Positions 30,913-38,308 of a stretch of 45,640 nucleotides of DNA are shown here, piece after piece. Source of the stretch: Prevotella sp. (GTDB lineage: Bacteria > Bacteroidota > Bacteroidia > Bacteroidales > Bacteroidaceae); the NCBI GenBank assembly GCA_022788105.1, contig JALEVZ010000075.1:1-45640 (forward strand). The letters run 5' to 3'. The stretch's first letter is position 1, and each line of letters opens with the position of its first letter. Below the pieces are notes generated by a model, which saw only the letters and a list, made by a program, of their open reading frames with translations, was not told where the DNA came from and ran no database searches. Both the position numbers and the translations under genes were made by a program.

Positions 30913-31851
30913 TTACCTTTTTACCTTTAAAAGCCCTTTTCCAAACTCCTTCGACACATAGTTGAAGATGTCTTTACAGCAGTCGGCAGCAAACTGTTGG
31001 GCGCAGTCTACGAGGCTATCCCACTGTTCGGGGGTCAGTCCACGCTCAATGTCGGCGCGGCAGATGCCGTCGCGCAGCATGCCATAGATAATGCCGGCAT
31101 TGAAATTGTCGCCGGCGCCGATGGTGCTGACCGTCTCTGTGGGTGGCGTGACGTATTCGCGGCGCAGCCCACCGTCAGAAAACACCACCGTGGGACGTGC
31201 CCCGTCGGTGTAGATAAGGCGCTTGCAGTAGAACGAAATCTCTGCGTTGTAAGCCTTGTCGGCACTGTCTATCTTATACACCACGTTGAAGTCGTCGCGG
31301 CTGCCACGCACTATGTCGGCGAATTCGAGGTTCTCTATGAGGTTGGGTGTGGCGCGCATCACGTCGTTCTGGTGCGAGGGGCGGAAGTTAATGTCGTAGT
31401 AGATGATGGCACCACGGCTACGCGCATATTCGAGCAGCCCCTCCACCTGCGGGCGCACGGCGGGGTTGACGGCGTAGAACGAGCCGAAGAGCACGATGTC
31501 GTCGGGCTGTATGTCGGGGAAGCTGAAGTCGAGGTGGTCGTGCTGCGTGTCGCGATAGAACACGTAGTCGGCCTCGTTGCGCTCGTTGAGAAACGCCAAC
31601 GACACGGGAGACTTGCTCCCTGGCAGCGTGGTCACGTTGTCGGCGTCGACGCCGTTGTCGCGCAGAAACTCTTTTATGTATTCGCCCACGCGGTCGTTGC
31701 CTGCCTCTGAGAAGAAGGTGCAGGGCACGCCGGCACGTCCCAACGACACGATGGCGTTGAACGTCGAACCGCCTGGCACCGCCTCTATGGGTTTGCTGTT
31801 CTTGAAAATGATGTCGAGCATCGTCTCACCGATGCCAATGACTTTTCGCAT
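30913..31851 (-). CDS. PfkB-family carbohydrate kinase (fructokinase-like)
   Basis: 312 residues, standard for the ribokinase family. N-terminal VIGIGETMLDIIF and GGSTFNAIVSLGRAGVPCTF are the sugar-binding and first PfkB signatures. TVSTIGAGDNFNAGIIYG carries the GAGD anion hole and catalytic Asp of the second signature. It phosphorylates a sugar, most likely fructose, in the cytoplasm; the exact substrate cannot be read from the sequence. The start at 31851 was chosen because MRKVIGIGETM begins the conserved fold, while 24 upstream codons are not conserved-looking. The C-terminus (LLKVKR) runs into an AAAAAGGT-type repeat, so the last residues and stop come from repeat DNA. Confidence 0.92.
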   Translation of the reverse strand: MRKVIGIGETMLDIIFKNSKPIEAVPGGSTFNAIVSLGRAGVPCTFFSEAGNDRVGEYIKEFLRDNGVDADNVTTLPGSKSPVSLAFLNERNEADYVFYRDTQHDHLDFSFPDIQPDDIVLFGSFYAVNPAVRPQVEGLLEYARSRGAIIYYDINFRPSHQNDVMRATPNLIENLEFADIVRGSRDDFNVVYKIDSADKAYNAEISFYCKRLIYTDGARPTVVFSDGGLRREYVTPPTETVSTIGAGDNFNAGIIYGMLRDGICRADIERGLTPEQWDSLVDCAQQFAADCCKDIFNYVSKEFGKGLLKVKR

Positions 31852-31967
31852 AATGCCTTGTTCTGATTTGATTATAAAACTCCTGATTTTTATATGAGAC
31901 AACGGCGTGGGGCGGCAGAGCATGCCATGCCCTATTTTGCGTTGCCCGATGCAAATATCTTAATTAT

Positions 31968-32001
31968 TTTGGAAACAGCAAAAAGATTATTCGTAATTTT
32001 G
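31968..32001 (+). promoter_or_regulatory. Promoter of the M16 peptidase gene
   Basis: TTTG at 31968-31971, a 22-base spacer, then TAATTTTG at 31994-32001. Transcription from here would put all of the octad element copy B into a 5' leader of about 270 nt. The rest of the 31852-31967 gap shows nothing clear for the divergent pfkB gene. Confidence 0.65.
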
Positions 32002-32010
32002 TATTTATTA

Positions 32011-32261
32011 TACAAGTTGACAAGTTGACAAGTTGACAAGTAGACGAGAAACGAGTTGACAAGTAGACAAGTTGACAAGTTGACGAGTTGACAAGTAGAC
32101 GAGTAGACGAGAAACGAGTTGACAAGTTGACGAGTTGACAAGTAGACAAGCTGCTACCCATACTTATCAAAGTCGTTATAAAGAGTTTGAGTTGTAAAAG
32201 CAAACAGCTCGTCCACTCGTTCACTTGTAAACTATCAGCATGCCAAAGGCATGCGAAACTT
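32011..32261 (-). repeat. Octad inverted-repeat element, copy B (one arm amplified)
   Basis: Read on the minus strand it begins with AAGTTTC (32261-32255), hairpin GCATGCC/GGCATGC, about three octads, and a 51-base core (32204-32154) identical to copy A at 49 of 51 positions. The other arm is expanded to 17 consecutive units over 32017-32150, including a repeated TAGACGAG-AAACGAG-TTGACAAG triplet. The far hairpin and terminal repeat are missing. The element ends 20 bases before the M16 start codon. Confidence 0.88.
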
Positions 32262-32281
32262 AAATAAAAAGAGTTACGAAC

Positions 32282-33550
32282 ATGACAACACAACGACTAT
32301 ACAACACCGCCATGCTGCCCAACGGGCTGCGCATCATACACCGCGAGGCACCGTCGCCAGTGGTGTATTGCGGCTACGCCGTAAACGCTGGCACACGCGA
32401 CGAACAGCCAGGGGAAGAGGGCATGGCACACTTCTGCGAACACATGACGTTCAAAGGCACGGACAGACGACGTCCGCTGCAAATCCTGAACTGCCTGGAG
32501 CGCGTGGGCGGCGACCTCAATGCGTTCACGGGTAAGGAGGACACAGTCTACCACGCCGCCATATTACACGACCACACGGCACGCGCCGTAGACCTGCTGA
32601 CCGACATCGTGTTTCACAGCACATACCCACAGGCAGAGATAGACAAAGAGGTGGAGGTGATATGCGACGAGATAGAGAGCTACAACGACTCACCATCGGA
32701 GCTGGTATATGACGAAGGGGAGAACGCGGTGTTTTCGGGTTGCACACTCGGACATAGCATACTGGGCGACGCACAGCAGCTGCGCACCTACACCACAGCC
32801 CACGCCACAGCGTTCACACAGCGTCTCTACCGCCCCGACAACGCCGTGTTCTTTGCCTATGGCGACATCAGCTTCACACGCTTGGTGGCAATGTTGCGCC
32901 GCGCACACGGCATAGCGCCCGGCGAGCCGCTGCTACCCTGCCCTGCCGCCGCAGAGACGCTGCGCCGCAACCGCCGCACCACGCCCCTCACGCCATACCT
33001 CCCCACGCACCGCGAGAAGGTGATGAACACGCACCAGACACACGTCATGCTCGCCAACCGCGCCTACGCCGTGGGCGACAAGAGTCGCATGCCGCTATAT
33101 CTTATGAACAACATGCTCGGCGGACCAGGCATGAACGCGCGCCTCAACCTGTCGCTGCGTGAGCGCCACGCGCTGGTCTACACCGTCGAGAGCTTTGTCA
33201 CAAGCTACGGCGACACAGGACTGTGGGGCATATACTTCGGCTGCGACCCACACGACACGAAGCGTTGTCTGCGACTCGTGCGACGCGAACTCGACCGCTT
33301 TATGCGACAGCCGCTCACACCGTCGCAGCTCGCCGCCGCGAAGCGTCAGATAAAAGGACAGATCGGAGTGGCATGCGACAGCCGCGAGAGTTTCGCCCTC
33401 GACTTCGCAAAGGTGTTCCTCCACTACGGCGTGGAGAAAGACATGACGGCGCTATACGCGCAAATCGACGCCGTGACCGCCGACGACATGCAACGTGTGG
33501 CGCAAGAGCTGTTCGACGCAGAACGCCTCACACTGATGGAGATAAAGTGA
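32282..33550 (+). CDS. M16-family zinc metallopeptidase (processing-peptidase-like)
   Basis: 422 residues, the usual single-chain length for bacterial PqqL/MPP-type M16 proteins. The inverted zinc motif HxxEH is seen as HFCEHMTFKGT (His50, Glu53, His54), with the third ligand expected in EVEVICDEIESYNDSP. The second M16 domain is NNMLGGPGMNARLNLSLRER and the C-terminal part contains LRLVRRELDRFM. No signal peptide is seen, so it is probably cytoplasmic. It cleaves small peptides or processing substrates; the natural substrate is unknown. An unusual feature is its long leader made almost entirely of octad repeat copy B, and a second element (copy C) begins nine bases after its stop codon. Confidence 0.93.
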   Translation: MTTQRLYNTAMLPNGLRIIHREAPSPVVYCGYAVNAGTRDEQPGEEGMAHFCEHMTFKGTDRRRPLQILNCLERVGGDLNAFTGKEDTVYHAAILHDHTARAVDLLTDIVFHSTYPQAEIDKEVEVICDEIESYNDSPSELVYDEGENAVFSGCTLGHSILGDAQQLRTYTTAHATAFTQRLYRPDNAVFFAYGDISFTRLVAMLRRAHGIAPGEPLLPCPAAAETLRRNRRTTPLTPYLPTHREKVMNTHQTHVMLANRAYAVGDKSRMPLYLMNNMLGGPGMNARLNLSLRERHALVYTVESFVTSYGDTGLWGIYFGCDPHDTKRCLRLVRRELDRFMRQPLTPSQLAAAKRQIKGQIGVACDSRESFALDFAKVFLHYGVEKDMTALYAQIDAVTADDMQRVAQELFDAERLTLMEIK

Positions 33551-33558
33551 TGGTGGTC

Positions 33559-33727
33559 AAGTTTCGCATGCTTTAAGCATGCTGATAGTAGACGAGTAGA
33601 CGAGTAGACGAGCTGTTACCAAAGCTTATTTATAGCTTTTAAAGAGTTTAAACCTTAAAGCTAACAGCTCATCTACTCGTCAACTCCTCAACTGACATCA
33701 TACTTTCGCCATGCGAAACTTCAGTGA
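33559..33727 (+). repeat. Octad inverted-repeat element, copy C (core inverted)
   Basis: Left end AAGTTTC (33559-33565), hairpin GCATGCTT/AAGCATGC, three TAGACGAG octads, CTG. The 49-base core is 33616-33664. The right arm (reverse complement TTGAGGAG, TTGACGAG, TAGATGAG) leads to a weaker end hairpin and GAAACTT (33715-33721). The core matches copy E at 41 of 49 positions only when reverse-complemented, while both outer ends have the same orientation as in copy E. Confidence 0.88.
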
Positions 33728-33770
33728 TAGTGGTTTTACAATTAAGCCGTAGTGCAAAACCAACAACGTT

Positions 33771-34751
33771 TCATCCTAACCGCTTGCGACAGTCTTCGAG
33801 TATCGCAAGGAGGTCGGCGGCGGTCTCGGCGCGTAGCATCGCTATGCGCGTCTGGCGGAAGTCGGGTATGCCCTTGAATATCGGCGAGGCGGCGAGATGG
33901 CGCCGTGTGTGCAATATGCCGCGATATTCGTCTATGCGGTCGATGTTTATCCGCAGCTGCTCCTCGAGTATGTCGAGCTTGTGGTCGAAGTCGAGGGTGG
34001 GGTCGGCGGGCAGTCCGTCGAGGTAGTCGCGCATCTCCTTGAATATCCACGGGCGCCCGAAGGTGGCGCGACCCACCATCACCGCGTCTACGCCATAGCG
34101 CTCAAACGCCGCCTTTGCCTGCTCCGGCGTGGCGATATCGCCGTTGCCGATGATGGGTATATGTATGCGCGGGTTGCGCTTCACCTCGCCGATGAGCGTC
34201 CAGTCCGCCTCACCGGTGTACATCTGCGCACGTGTTCTGCCGTGTATGGTGAGCGCCTGTATGCCGCAGTCTTGCAGTCTCTCGGCAAGATCGGTTATCA
34301 CCAGATTCTCGGAGTTCCAGCCCAGACGTGTCTTCACCGTCACGGGGGTGTTGACAGCCTTCACCACCTTCTCCGTGATTTCGAGCAGGAGCGGAATGTT
34401 CTGCAACATGCCGGCGCCAGCACCCTTGCCTGCCACTTTCTTGACGGGGCATCCGAAGTTTATGTCTATGACGTCGGGGCGCGCCTGTTCCACTATCTTT
34501 GCCGCCTCCACCATGGCGTCGACGTCGCGTCCGTAGATTTGTATGCCCACGGGACGCTCCTCGTCGCTGATGGTCAGCTTGTTCACTGTCGACTTTATCG
34601 AGCGCACGAGCGCCTCAGCACTGACAAACTCGGTGTAGACCATCGATGCTCCGTAACGCTTGCACAGCAGTCTGAAGCCGATGTCTGTGACGTCTTCCAT
34701 CGGTGCGAGGAAGATGGGGTGTGGTCCAAATTCTATATTTCCTATTTTCAT
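33771..34751 (-). CDS. dusB: tRNA-dihydrouridine synthase, DusB/NifR3 type
   Basis: 326 residues. The FMN-binding TIM barrel begins GPHPIFLAPMEDVTDIGFRLL. The catalytic Cys is in DINFGCPVKKVAGKGAGAGM, and HGRTRAQMYTGEADW and PIIGNGDIATPEQA are further Dus signatures. It reduces uridine to dihydrouridine in tRNA using NADPH. The start at 34751 (MKIGNIEFGPHP) is the conserved one; the upstream in-frame extension to 34850 is a translation of octad repeat DNA (LLVYSSTCLLVNF) and was rejected. The gene has repeat copy D directly in front and copy C about 50 bases behind. Confidence 0.93.
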   Translation of the reverse strand: MKIGNIEFGPHPIFLAPMEDVTDIGFRLLCKRYGASMVYTEFVSAEALVRSIKSTVNKLTISDEERPVGIQIYGRDVDAMVEAAKIVEQARPDVIDINFGCPVKKVAGKGAGAGMLQNIPLLLEITEKVVKAVNTPVTVKTRLGWNSENLVITDLAERLQDCGIQALTIHGRTRAQMYTGEADWTLIGEVKRNPRIHIPIIGNGDIATPEQAKAAFERYGVDAVMVGRATFGRPWIFKEMRDYLDGLPADPTLDFDHKLDILEEQLRINIDRIDEYRGILHTRRHLAASPIFKGIPDFRQTRIAMLRAETAADLLAILEDCRKRLG

Positions 34752-34769
34752 TTTGAAAGTATTTTCAAA

Positions 34770-34996
34770 GTTGACGAGTAAACAAGTAGACGAGTAGACA
34801 AGGAGATTACCCTTTCTTCTTGTAGCTTTTGGCAAGAGACAAGCAGGCATATCTCCTTGTCTACTCGTCTACTTGTTACTTGTCAACTTGTCCCTCGTCT
34901 ACTAAAAGACTTGTCCCTTGTCTACTAAAAGACTTGTCCCTTGTCTACTTACTTAAGCAAATCTCCTCGTCTACTTGTCTACTCGTCAACTCGTCA
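34770..34996 (-). repeat. Octad inverted-repeat element, divergent copy D
   Basis: A left arm of four octads (TTGACGAG, TAAACAAG, TAGACGAG, TAGACAAG; 34770-34801) closes with GGAGAT in place of the usual AGCTG. The opposite arm starts with the complementary ATATCTCC (34850-34857) in place of CAGCT and continues as inverse octads with a 23-bp CTTGTCCCTTGTCTACTAAA-type direct repeat. A second ATCTCC plus inverse octads follows (34961-34996). The outer hairpins are absent. It lies in the presumed 5' leader of dusB, between dprA and dusB. Confidence 0.75.
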
Positions 34997-34997
34997 A

Positions 34998-36146
34998 CTA
35001 AGAGATAAAATGATATTTCCCTCCTGCATACAACCTCACTACGCCCTTCATCTCAAGTGCGAAGAGCAGCGGAGTGAGCTGCGGTATAGACAGAGAGAGG
35101 TGTGCGGCGATGGTGTCTGCCTGCATGTCGCCATGTTTTGACAGCAGGTTGGCAACCGCCTGCTCCTGCGGTGAGAGGCTTGGGAAAAGGTCGCGCACTA
35201 TGCCTTGCTGACGCGCCACAGCCAACTCCTTGTCTTCCTGCCACCCCATGGTCTCCACGAGGTCGGCGGCAGAGGTGAGCAGACGGGCGCCCTGAGCACG
35301 AATAAGGTTGTTGCAGCCCGCGCTGTAGGGTGCTCCCACGGCGCCGGGGAAGGCAAACACGTCACGCGAATATTCACGTGCCAGGCGCGTGGTGATGAGT
35401 CCTCCGCCGTGCGCGGCACTCTCCACGAGCACTGTGACGTCTGCCATGCCTGCCACGATGCGGTTGCGTCGCACGAAGTTGAGCTTCTCCATGCGTGTGC
35501 CACAGGCAAACTCGGTGACCAGCCCACCCTGCTCCACCATGCGCTCTGCCACCGTCTTGTGGCGCGGCGGATAGATGGTGTCGAGTCCGTGGGCGAGCAC
35601 CCCCACCGTCGGCAGTCCCACTTTGAGCGCCTCGTTGTGTGCGCAGATGTCTATGCCGTAGGCCAGCCCGCTCACCACGAGCGTCTGCGGACAGAGCGTC
35701 TGTAGCTCACGCACGAAGCGGTTGGTGAGGTCTTGGCCGTAGGCGGTGCAGTGTCGTGTGCCCACGACGCTCACTATGCGACGGCTGTTGAGGTCGGCGT
35801 TGCCGCGCATGAACAGCACCAACGGTGCGTCCTGACACTGGCGCATGCGTGCCGGGTAACGGTTGTCGCTGAAGGAGACCACCTTTATGCCGTGCTCCTG
35901 CGCGTAGCCATACTCGTCGGTGGCACGTCCTATCATGTCGCCGATGGCTGCCGCTGCCTTCACCAGACGCTCTGACGCGTCGGGCAGCAGCGCCCTGATG
36001 TCGCGACAGCGCTCCACCACCGCCGTCGCCGACCCCGCCTTGCGGTACAGCTCCGTCATGTCTGTCAGCCCGAAGTTGCTGGCACACGCCATGGCAATGG
36101 CGTTTATCGCCTCCCGTTCCACCGGGACAGTAGCATTGTCAGTCAT
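34998..36146 (-). CDS. dprA: DNA-processing protein DprA (SMF family)
   Basis: 382 residues. An N-terminal SAM-like helical region is followed by the Rossmann-like DprA domain with VVGTRHCTAYGQDL, VVSGLAYGIDICAHNEAL, GVLAHGLDTIYPPRH, RNRIVAGMADVTVLVESA and FAFPGAVG. A winged-helix C-terminus follows (SPQEQAVANLLSKHGDMQAD). It loads RecA onto incoming single-stranded DNA during natural transformation; some homologues have other recombination roles. The start at 36146 (MTDNATVPVEREAIN) was chosen because 29 upstream codons read through octad element copy E. The stop at 35000-34998 lies at the edge of copy D, so the gene is framed by two elements. Confidence 0.94.
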   Translation of the reverse strand: MTDNATVPVEREAINAIAMACASNFGLTDMTELYRKAGSATAVVERCRDIRALLPDASERLVKAAAAIGDMIGRATDEYGYAQEHGIKVVSFSDNRYPARMRQCQDAPLVLFMRGNADLNSRRIVSVVGTRHCTAYGQDLTNRFVRELQTLCPQTLVVSGLAYGIDICAHNEALKVGLPTVGVLAHGLDTIYPPRHKTVAERMVEQGGLVTEFACGTRMEKLNFVRRNRIVAGMADVTVLVESAAHGGGLITTRLAREYSRDVFAFPGAVGAPYSAGCNNLIRAQGARLLTSAADLVETMGWQEDKELAVARQQGIVRDLFPSLSPQEQAVANLLSKHGDMQADTIAAHLSLSIPQLTPLLFALEMKGVVRLYAGGKYHFIS

Positions 36147-36159
36147 TTCTTTTGTTTTC

Positions 36160-36328
36160 AAGTTTCGCATGCTTAAAGCATGCTGATAGTTAACAAGTTG
36201 ACAAGTTAACAAGCTGTTAGCTCTAATATTCAAACTCTTTAAAAGCTATAAATAAGTTAAGGTAGCAGCTTGTCTACTTGTCTACTCGTTTACTGACAGC
36301 AAGTTGAAAACTTGCGAAACTTCAGTTA
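36160..36328 (+). repeat. Octad inverted-repeat element, copy E (complete)
   Basis: Left end AAGTTTC (36160-36166), hairpin GCATGCTT/AAGCATGC, octads TTAACAAG, TTGACAAG, TTAACAAG, CTG. The 49-base core is 36217-36265 (contains AAACTCTTTAAAAGC). The right arm (reverse complement TAAACGAG, TAGACAAG, TAGACAAG, CTG) is followed by hairpin GCAAGTT/AACTTGC and GAAACTT (36316-36322), then CAGTTA. It starts 13 bases upstream of the dprA start codon, so the transcript would carry it directly before the coding region. Confidence 0.9.
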
Positions 36329-36355
36329 TTTTTTCAAGTTCCCCCTTTTCCGCTT

Positions 36356-36787
36356 CTATTTGGCAGAGTTGGAAGGGTCGGCATGGATATATTTAGCGAA
36401 CGCGCGGTCGTAGTCTTCGCTGTTGGAGAGTCGTCCGTTGACGAGAACCACCAGCTCCACCACGCTCTTAAAGCACAACACGTTGTCGGACTTGCGGTAG
36501 ATGTCTTGGTTGAAGACGTAGCGCAAGCCCTCCTTCTTCATGCCGAGGCGTGAGACGAAGCGGTCGTCGCAGCGCAACGGGGTCTTGTACTGTAGGTTCA
36601 TACGTGCCACCACGGCGTCGACGCCCTTCTCATGGAGTTGCGCGAAGCTCACCCCCAGCGACAGCAGGAACTGATGTCGCGTGTGCTCGGTGTAGTGTAG
36701 GTAGTTGGCATTGTTTACTATGCCCTGGATGTCGCACTCGTAATCGCGCACGTCCATCTCTGTTTCAAATATATATTTGTCGTTCAT
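36356..36787 (-). CDS. Acyl-CoA thioesterase, 4HBT hotdog fold
   Basis: 143 residues, typical of single hotdog-domain thioesterases of the YbgC/FadM group. The active-site region is VRDYECDIQGIVNNANYLHYTEHTR split as an Asp-containing strand-helix segment, followed by RMNLQYKTPLRCDDRFVSRL. It hydrolyses acyl-CoA or related thioesters in the cytoplasm; chain preference cannot be read. The start at 36787 (MNDKYIFETEMDVRD) was chosen over 36805. It begins 14 bases after the DUF2851 stop, so the two genes are probably co-transcribed. Confidence 0.88.
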   Translation of the reverse strand: MNDKYIFETEMDVRDYECDIQGIVNNANYLHYTEHTRHQFLLSLGVSFAQLHEKGVDAVVARMNLQYKTPLRCDDRFVSRLGMKKEGLRYVFNQDIYRKSDNVLCFKSVVELVVLVNGRLSNSEDYDRAFAKYIHADPSNSAK

Positions 36788-36801
36788 TGTCGCGTGATTT
36801 T

Positions 36802-38265
36802 TCACTTTTCACTTTTCGTTTTTACCTTTAAAAACTCGTACCCGAAGCGGCATCGCAGACAGTCTTTGCGGTCGCAGTACTGTCGTTTGAGCTGTATGAG
36901 TGCCTGTGAGTCGCCAGCATTTTCGACCGGAAGCCCACACTGCTGCCACATGCGCACAATGGTGTTGTTCTCAGCCTTTAGCTCTTCGAGAAAGGCGAAG
37001 GCGCGATGGCACAACTTCTCCGATGCCGTATGACGTCCATAGGCGTAGAGCATGGGCACCACCGTATTGATTATGAGCAGGTCTTTCGACGCTTTGGAGA
37101 GGCGCTTCGCACTCTTTGCCGACGGCAGAGCCTCCCCTTCGCTCCGCCTACCGCCAGCCTTCACCAGCAGTCCCTTACCATCAGAGGACGGCAGAGCCTC
37201 CCCTTCGCTCCGCCCACCTGCCCCTTCCGCCTGCTGTGCGCTGCACTCTGTCAACCCCTTCGTGCTGTCGGCGGTCTCTTGTCCGAACGTGTAGTGGTTG
37301 TGCCAGTAGGGCGTTGTCTCTGTCGAGAGCATGCGTCGCGCGTCGTCGAGGGTCTCGCAGTCTGCCATGATGCTGAGCGAACAGTGTCGCGAACAGTAGA
37401 GATGGACGAGTTGTGCGATGCGTATGTACGGGAAATTCTGCGGTCTGAGCCTCAGAAAGCGCCACTGTCTGCCGTCCATCGGTGTGAGGCGGAACTTATG
37501 GGCGAGGTAGTCGTACTCCTTTGAGAGGCGCTGAAAATAGCTGTCGGCAGCCGTCTCTATCTGTCGTCGCTCCGCCACCGCCGCCACATTGAGCAGTCCT
37601 GCCTGTCCGAAGAACAGCGCTTCAATCTGGAACGGGTCGTCGCGGTGGTGTGCCGCGGCGTCGAGGGGCAGCGCGTTTGCCCATGCCTCGAAGGCGTCGC
37701 CGTTGACTCCAAAGCCGAAGTTGCGTGCCAGCGTGGTGAAGAACGCGCGCTCCCACGCCCCCTCCGCTGCCTTGACGCGCTGCTCTATGGCCTCGGTCTT
37801 CTGTTGCAGACGCTCGGTCTGCAGGGCGCTCATCCACGAGTGAACGGTCAGACGCGGCAGAGAACCTATCACACGGTAGCACGGTGGGTAGCTGTCGGTG
37901 CTGAGTAGCTCGGCGTAGTTGTCGCTGACGGTCTGCGGCACAGGCAGCACCAGCTGTGGCGGTCGGCCTCCGTTGGCGGTCGTCACGTCGGTGTCGGCGT
38001 CGCCCACGACGTGTAGCACCACGTTGTCGTAGGCTGCATCGCGGTCGTGGCGGTGGCTATACCACTCCGACGCCTTGTCATGCACCTCCACATTGCCCAC
38101 CCACAGTGTGCCGCCGATGCGCACTTTGGCGTTGAAGAAGTCGGGCCCCGCGTTGCTATTGTGCAGTCCAGGGTCTATGACCTCAACCTCTTGTCCCTGC
38201 GTGGTGGCAAGTGGTGTGAGTGGGAACAGCCTGTGTTTCCAGACGTAGTGTAGGAGTTTTTCCAT
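36802..38265 (-). CDS. DUF2851 family protein
   Basis: 487 residues. The start at 38265 (MEKLLHYVWKHRLFPL) opens the conserved N-terminus, followed by GQEVEVIDPGLHNSNAGPDF and FNAKVRIGGTLWVGNVEVH, which mark DUF2851, a family common in Bacteroidales. The N-terminal pattern D-N9-12-E-V-K/H resembles PD-(D/E)XK nuclease cores, but this is only a suggestion. Near residues 350-390 there is a low-complexity insertion with two GGRSEGEALPS-type segments (see 37121-37214). The C-terminus (FLKVKTKSEK) runs into repeat-like DNA. No signal peptide or membrane segment is seen. Function is unknown. Confidence 0.85.
   Translation of the reverse strand: MEKLLHYVWKHRLFPLTPLATTQGQEVEVIDPGLHNSNAGPDFFNAKVRIGGTLWVGNVEVHDKASEWYSHRHDRDAAYDNVVLHVVGDADTDVTTANGGRPPQLVLPVPQTVSDNYAELLSTDSYPPCYRVIGSLPRLTVHSWMSALQTERLQQKTEAIEQRVKAAEGAWERAFFTTLARNFGFGVNGDAFEAWANALPLDAAAHHRDDPFQIEALFFGQAGLLNVAAVAERRQIETAADSYFQRLSKEYDYLAHKFRLTPMDGRQWRFLRLRPQNFPYIRIAQLVHLYCSRHCSLSIMADCETLDDARRMLSTETTPYWHNHYTFGQETADSTKGLTECSAQQAEGAGGRSEGEALPSSDGKGLLVKAGGRRSEGEALPSAKSAKRLSKASKDLLIINTVVPMLYAYGRHTASEKLCHRAFAFLEELKAENNTIVRMWQQCGLPVENAGDSQALIQLKRQYCDRKDCLRCRFGYEFLKVKTKSEK
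37121..37214 (-). repeat. In-frame 28-bp direct repeat inside DUF2851
   Basis: Identical 28-bp segments at 37121-37148 and 37187-37214 start 66 bases (22 codons) apart. Each encodes GRSEGEALPS-like residues. The surrounding protein segment is polar and low in complexity, unlike the flanking conserved domain. Confidence 0.8.
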
Positions 38266-38298
38266 GACGGATAGTGTTTTGAGGGGTAATCTGTTCTG

Positions 38299-38306
38299 CA
38301 AAGCTA
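38299..38306 (-). promoter_or_regulatory. -7 box of the DUF2851-thioesterase operon
   Basis: TAGCTTTG on the minus strand matches TAnnTTTG, 34 bases upstream of the DUF2851 start codon. The preceding terminator stem occupies the place of the -33 region. Confidence 0.6.
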
Positions 38307-38308
38307 CA

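Noticed and set aside
31852..31967. Promoter for pfkB
   Set aside because: No TAnnTTTG box was found on the minus strand in the expected place; near matches such as GATATTTG do not fit.
32011..32150. CRISPR array
   Set aside because: The unit is 8 bp, directly tandem, without spacers; no cas genes are present.
34752..34850. N-terminal extension of dusB (and likewise dprA, DUF2851, secreted PCMD)
   Set aside because: The extra codons translate repeat, promoter or terminator DNA, while conserved family starts lie at the internal ATG.
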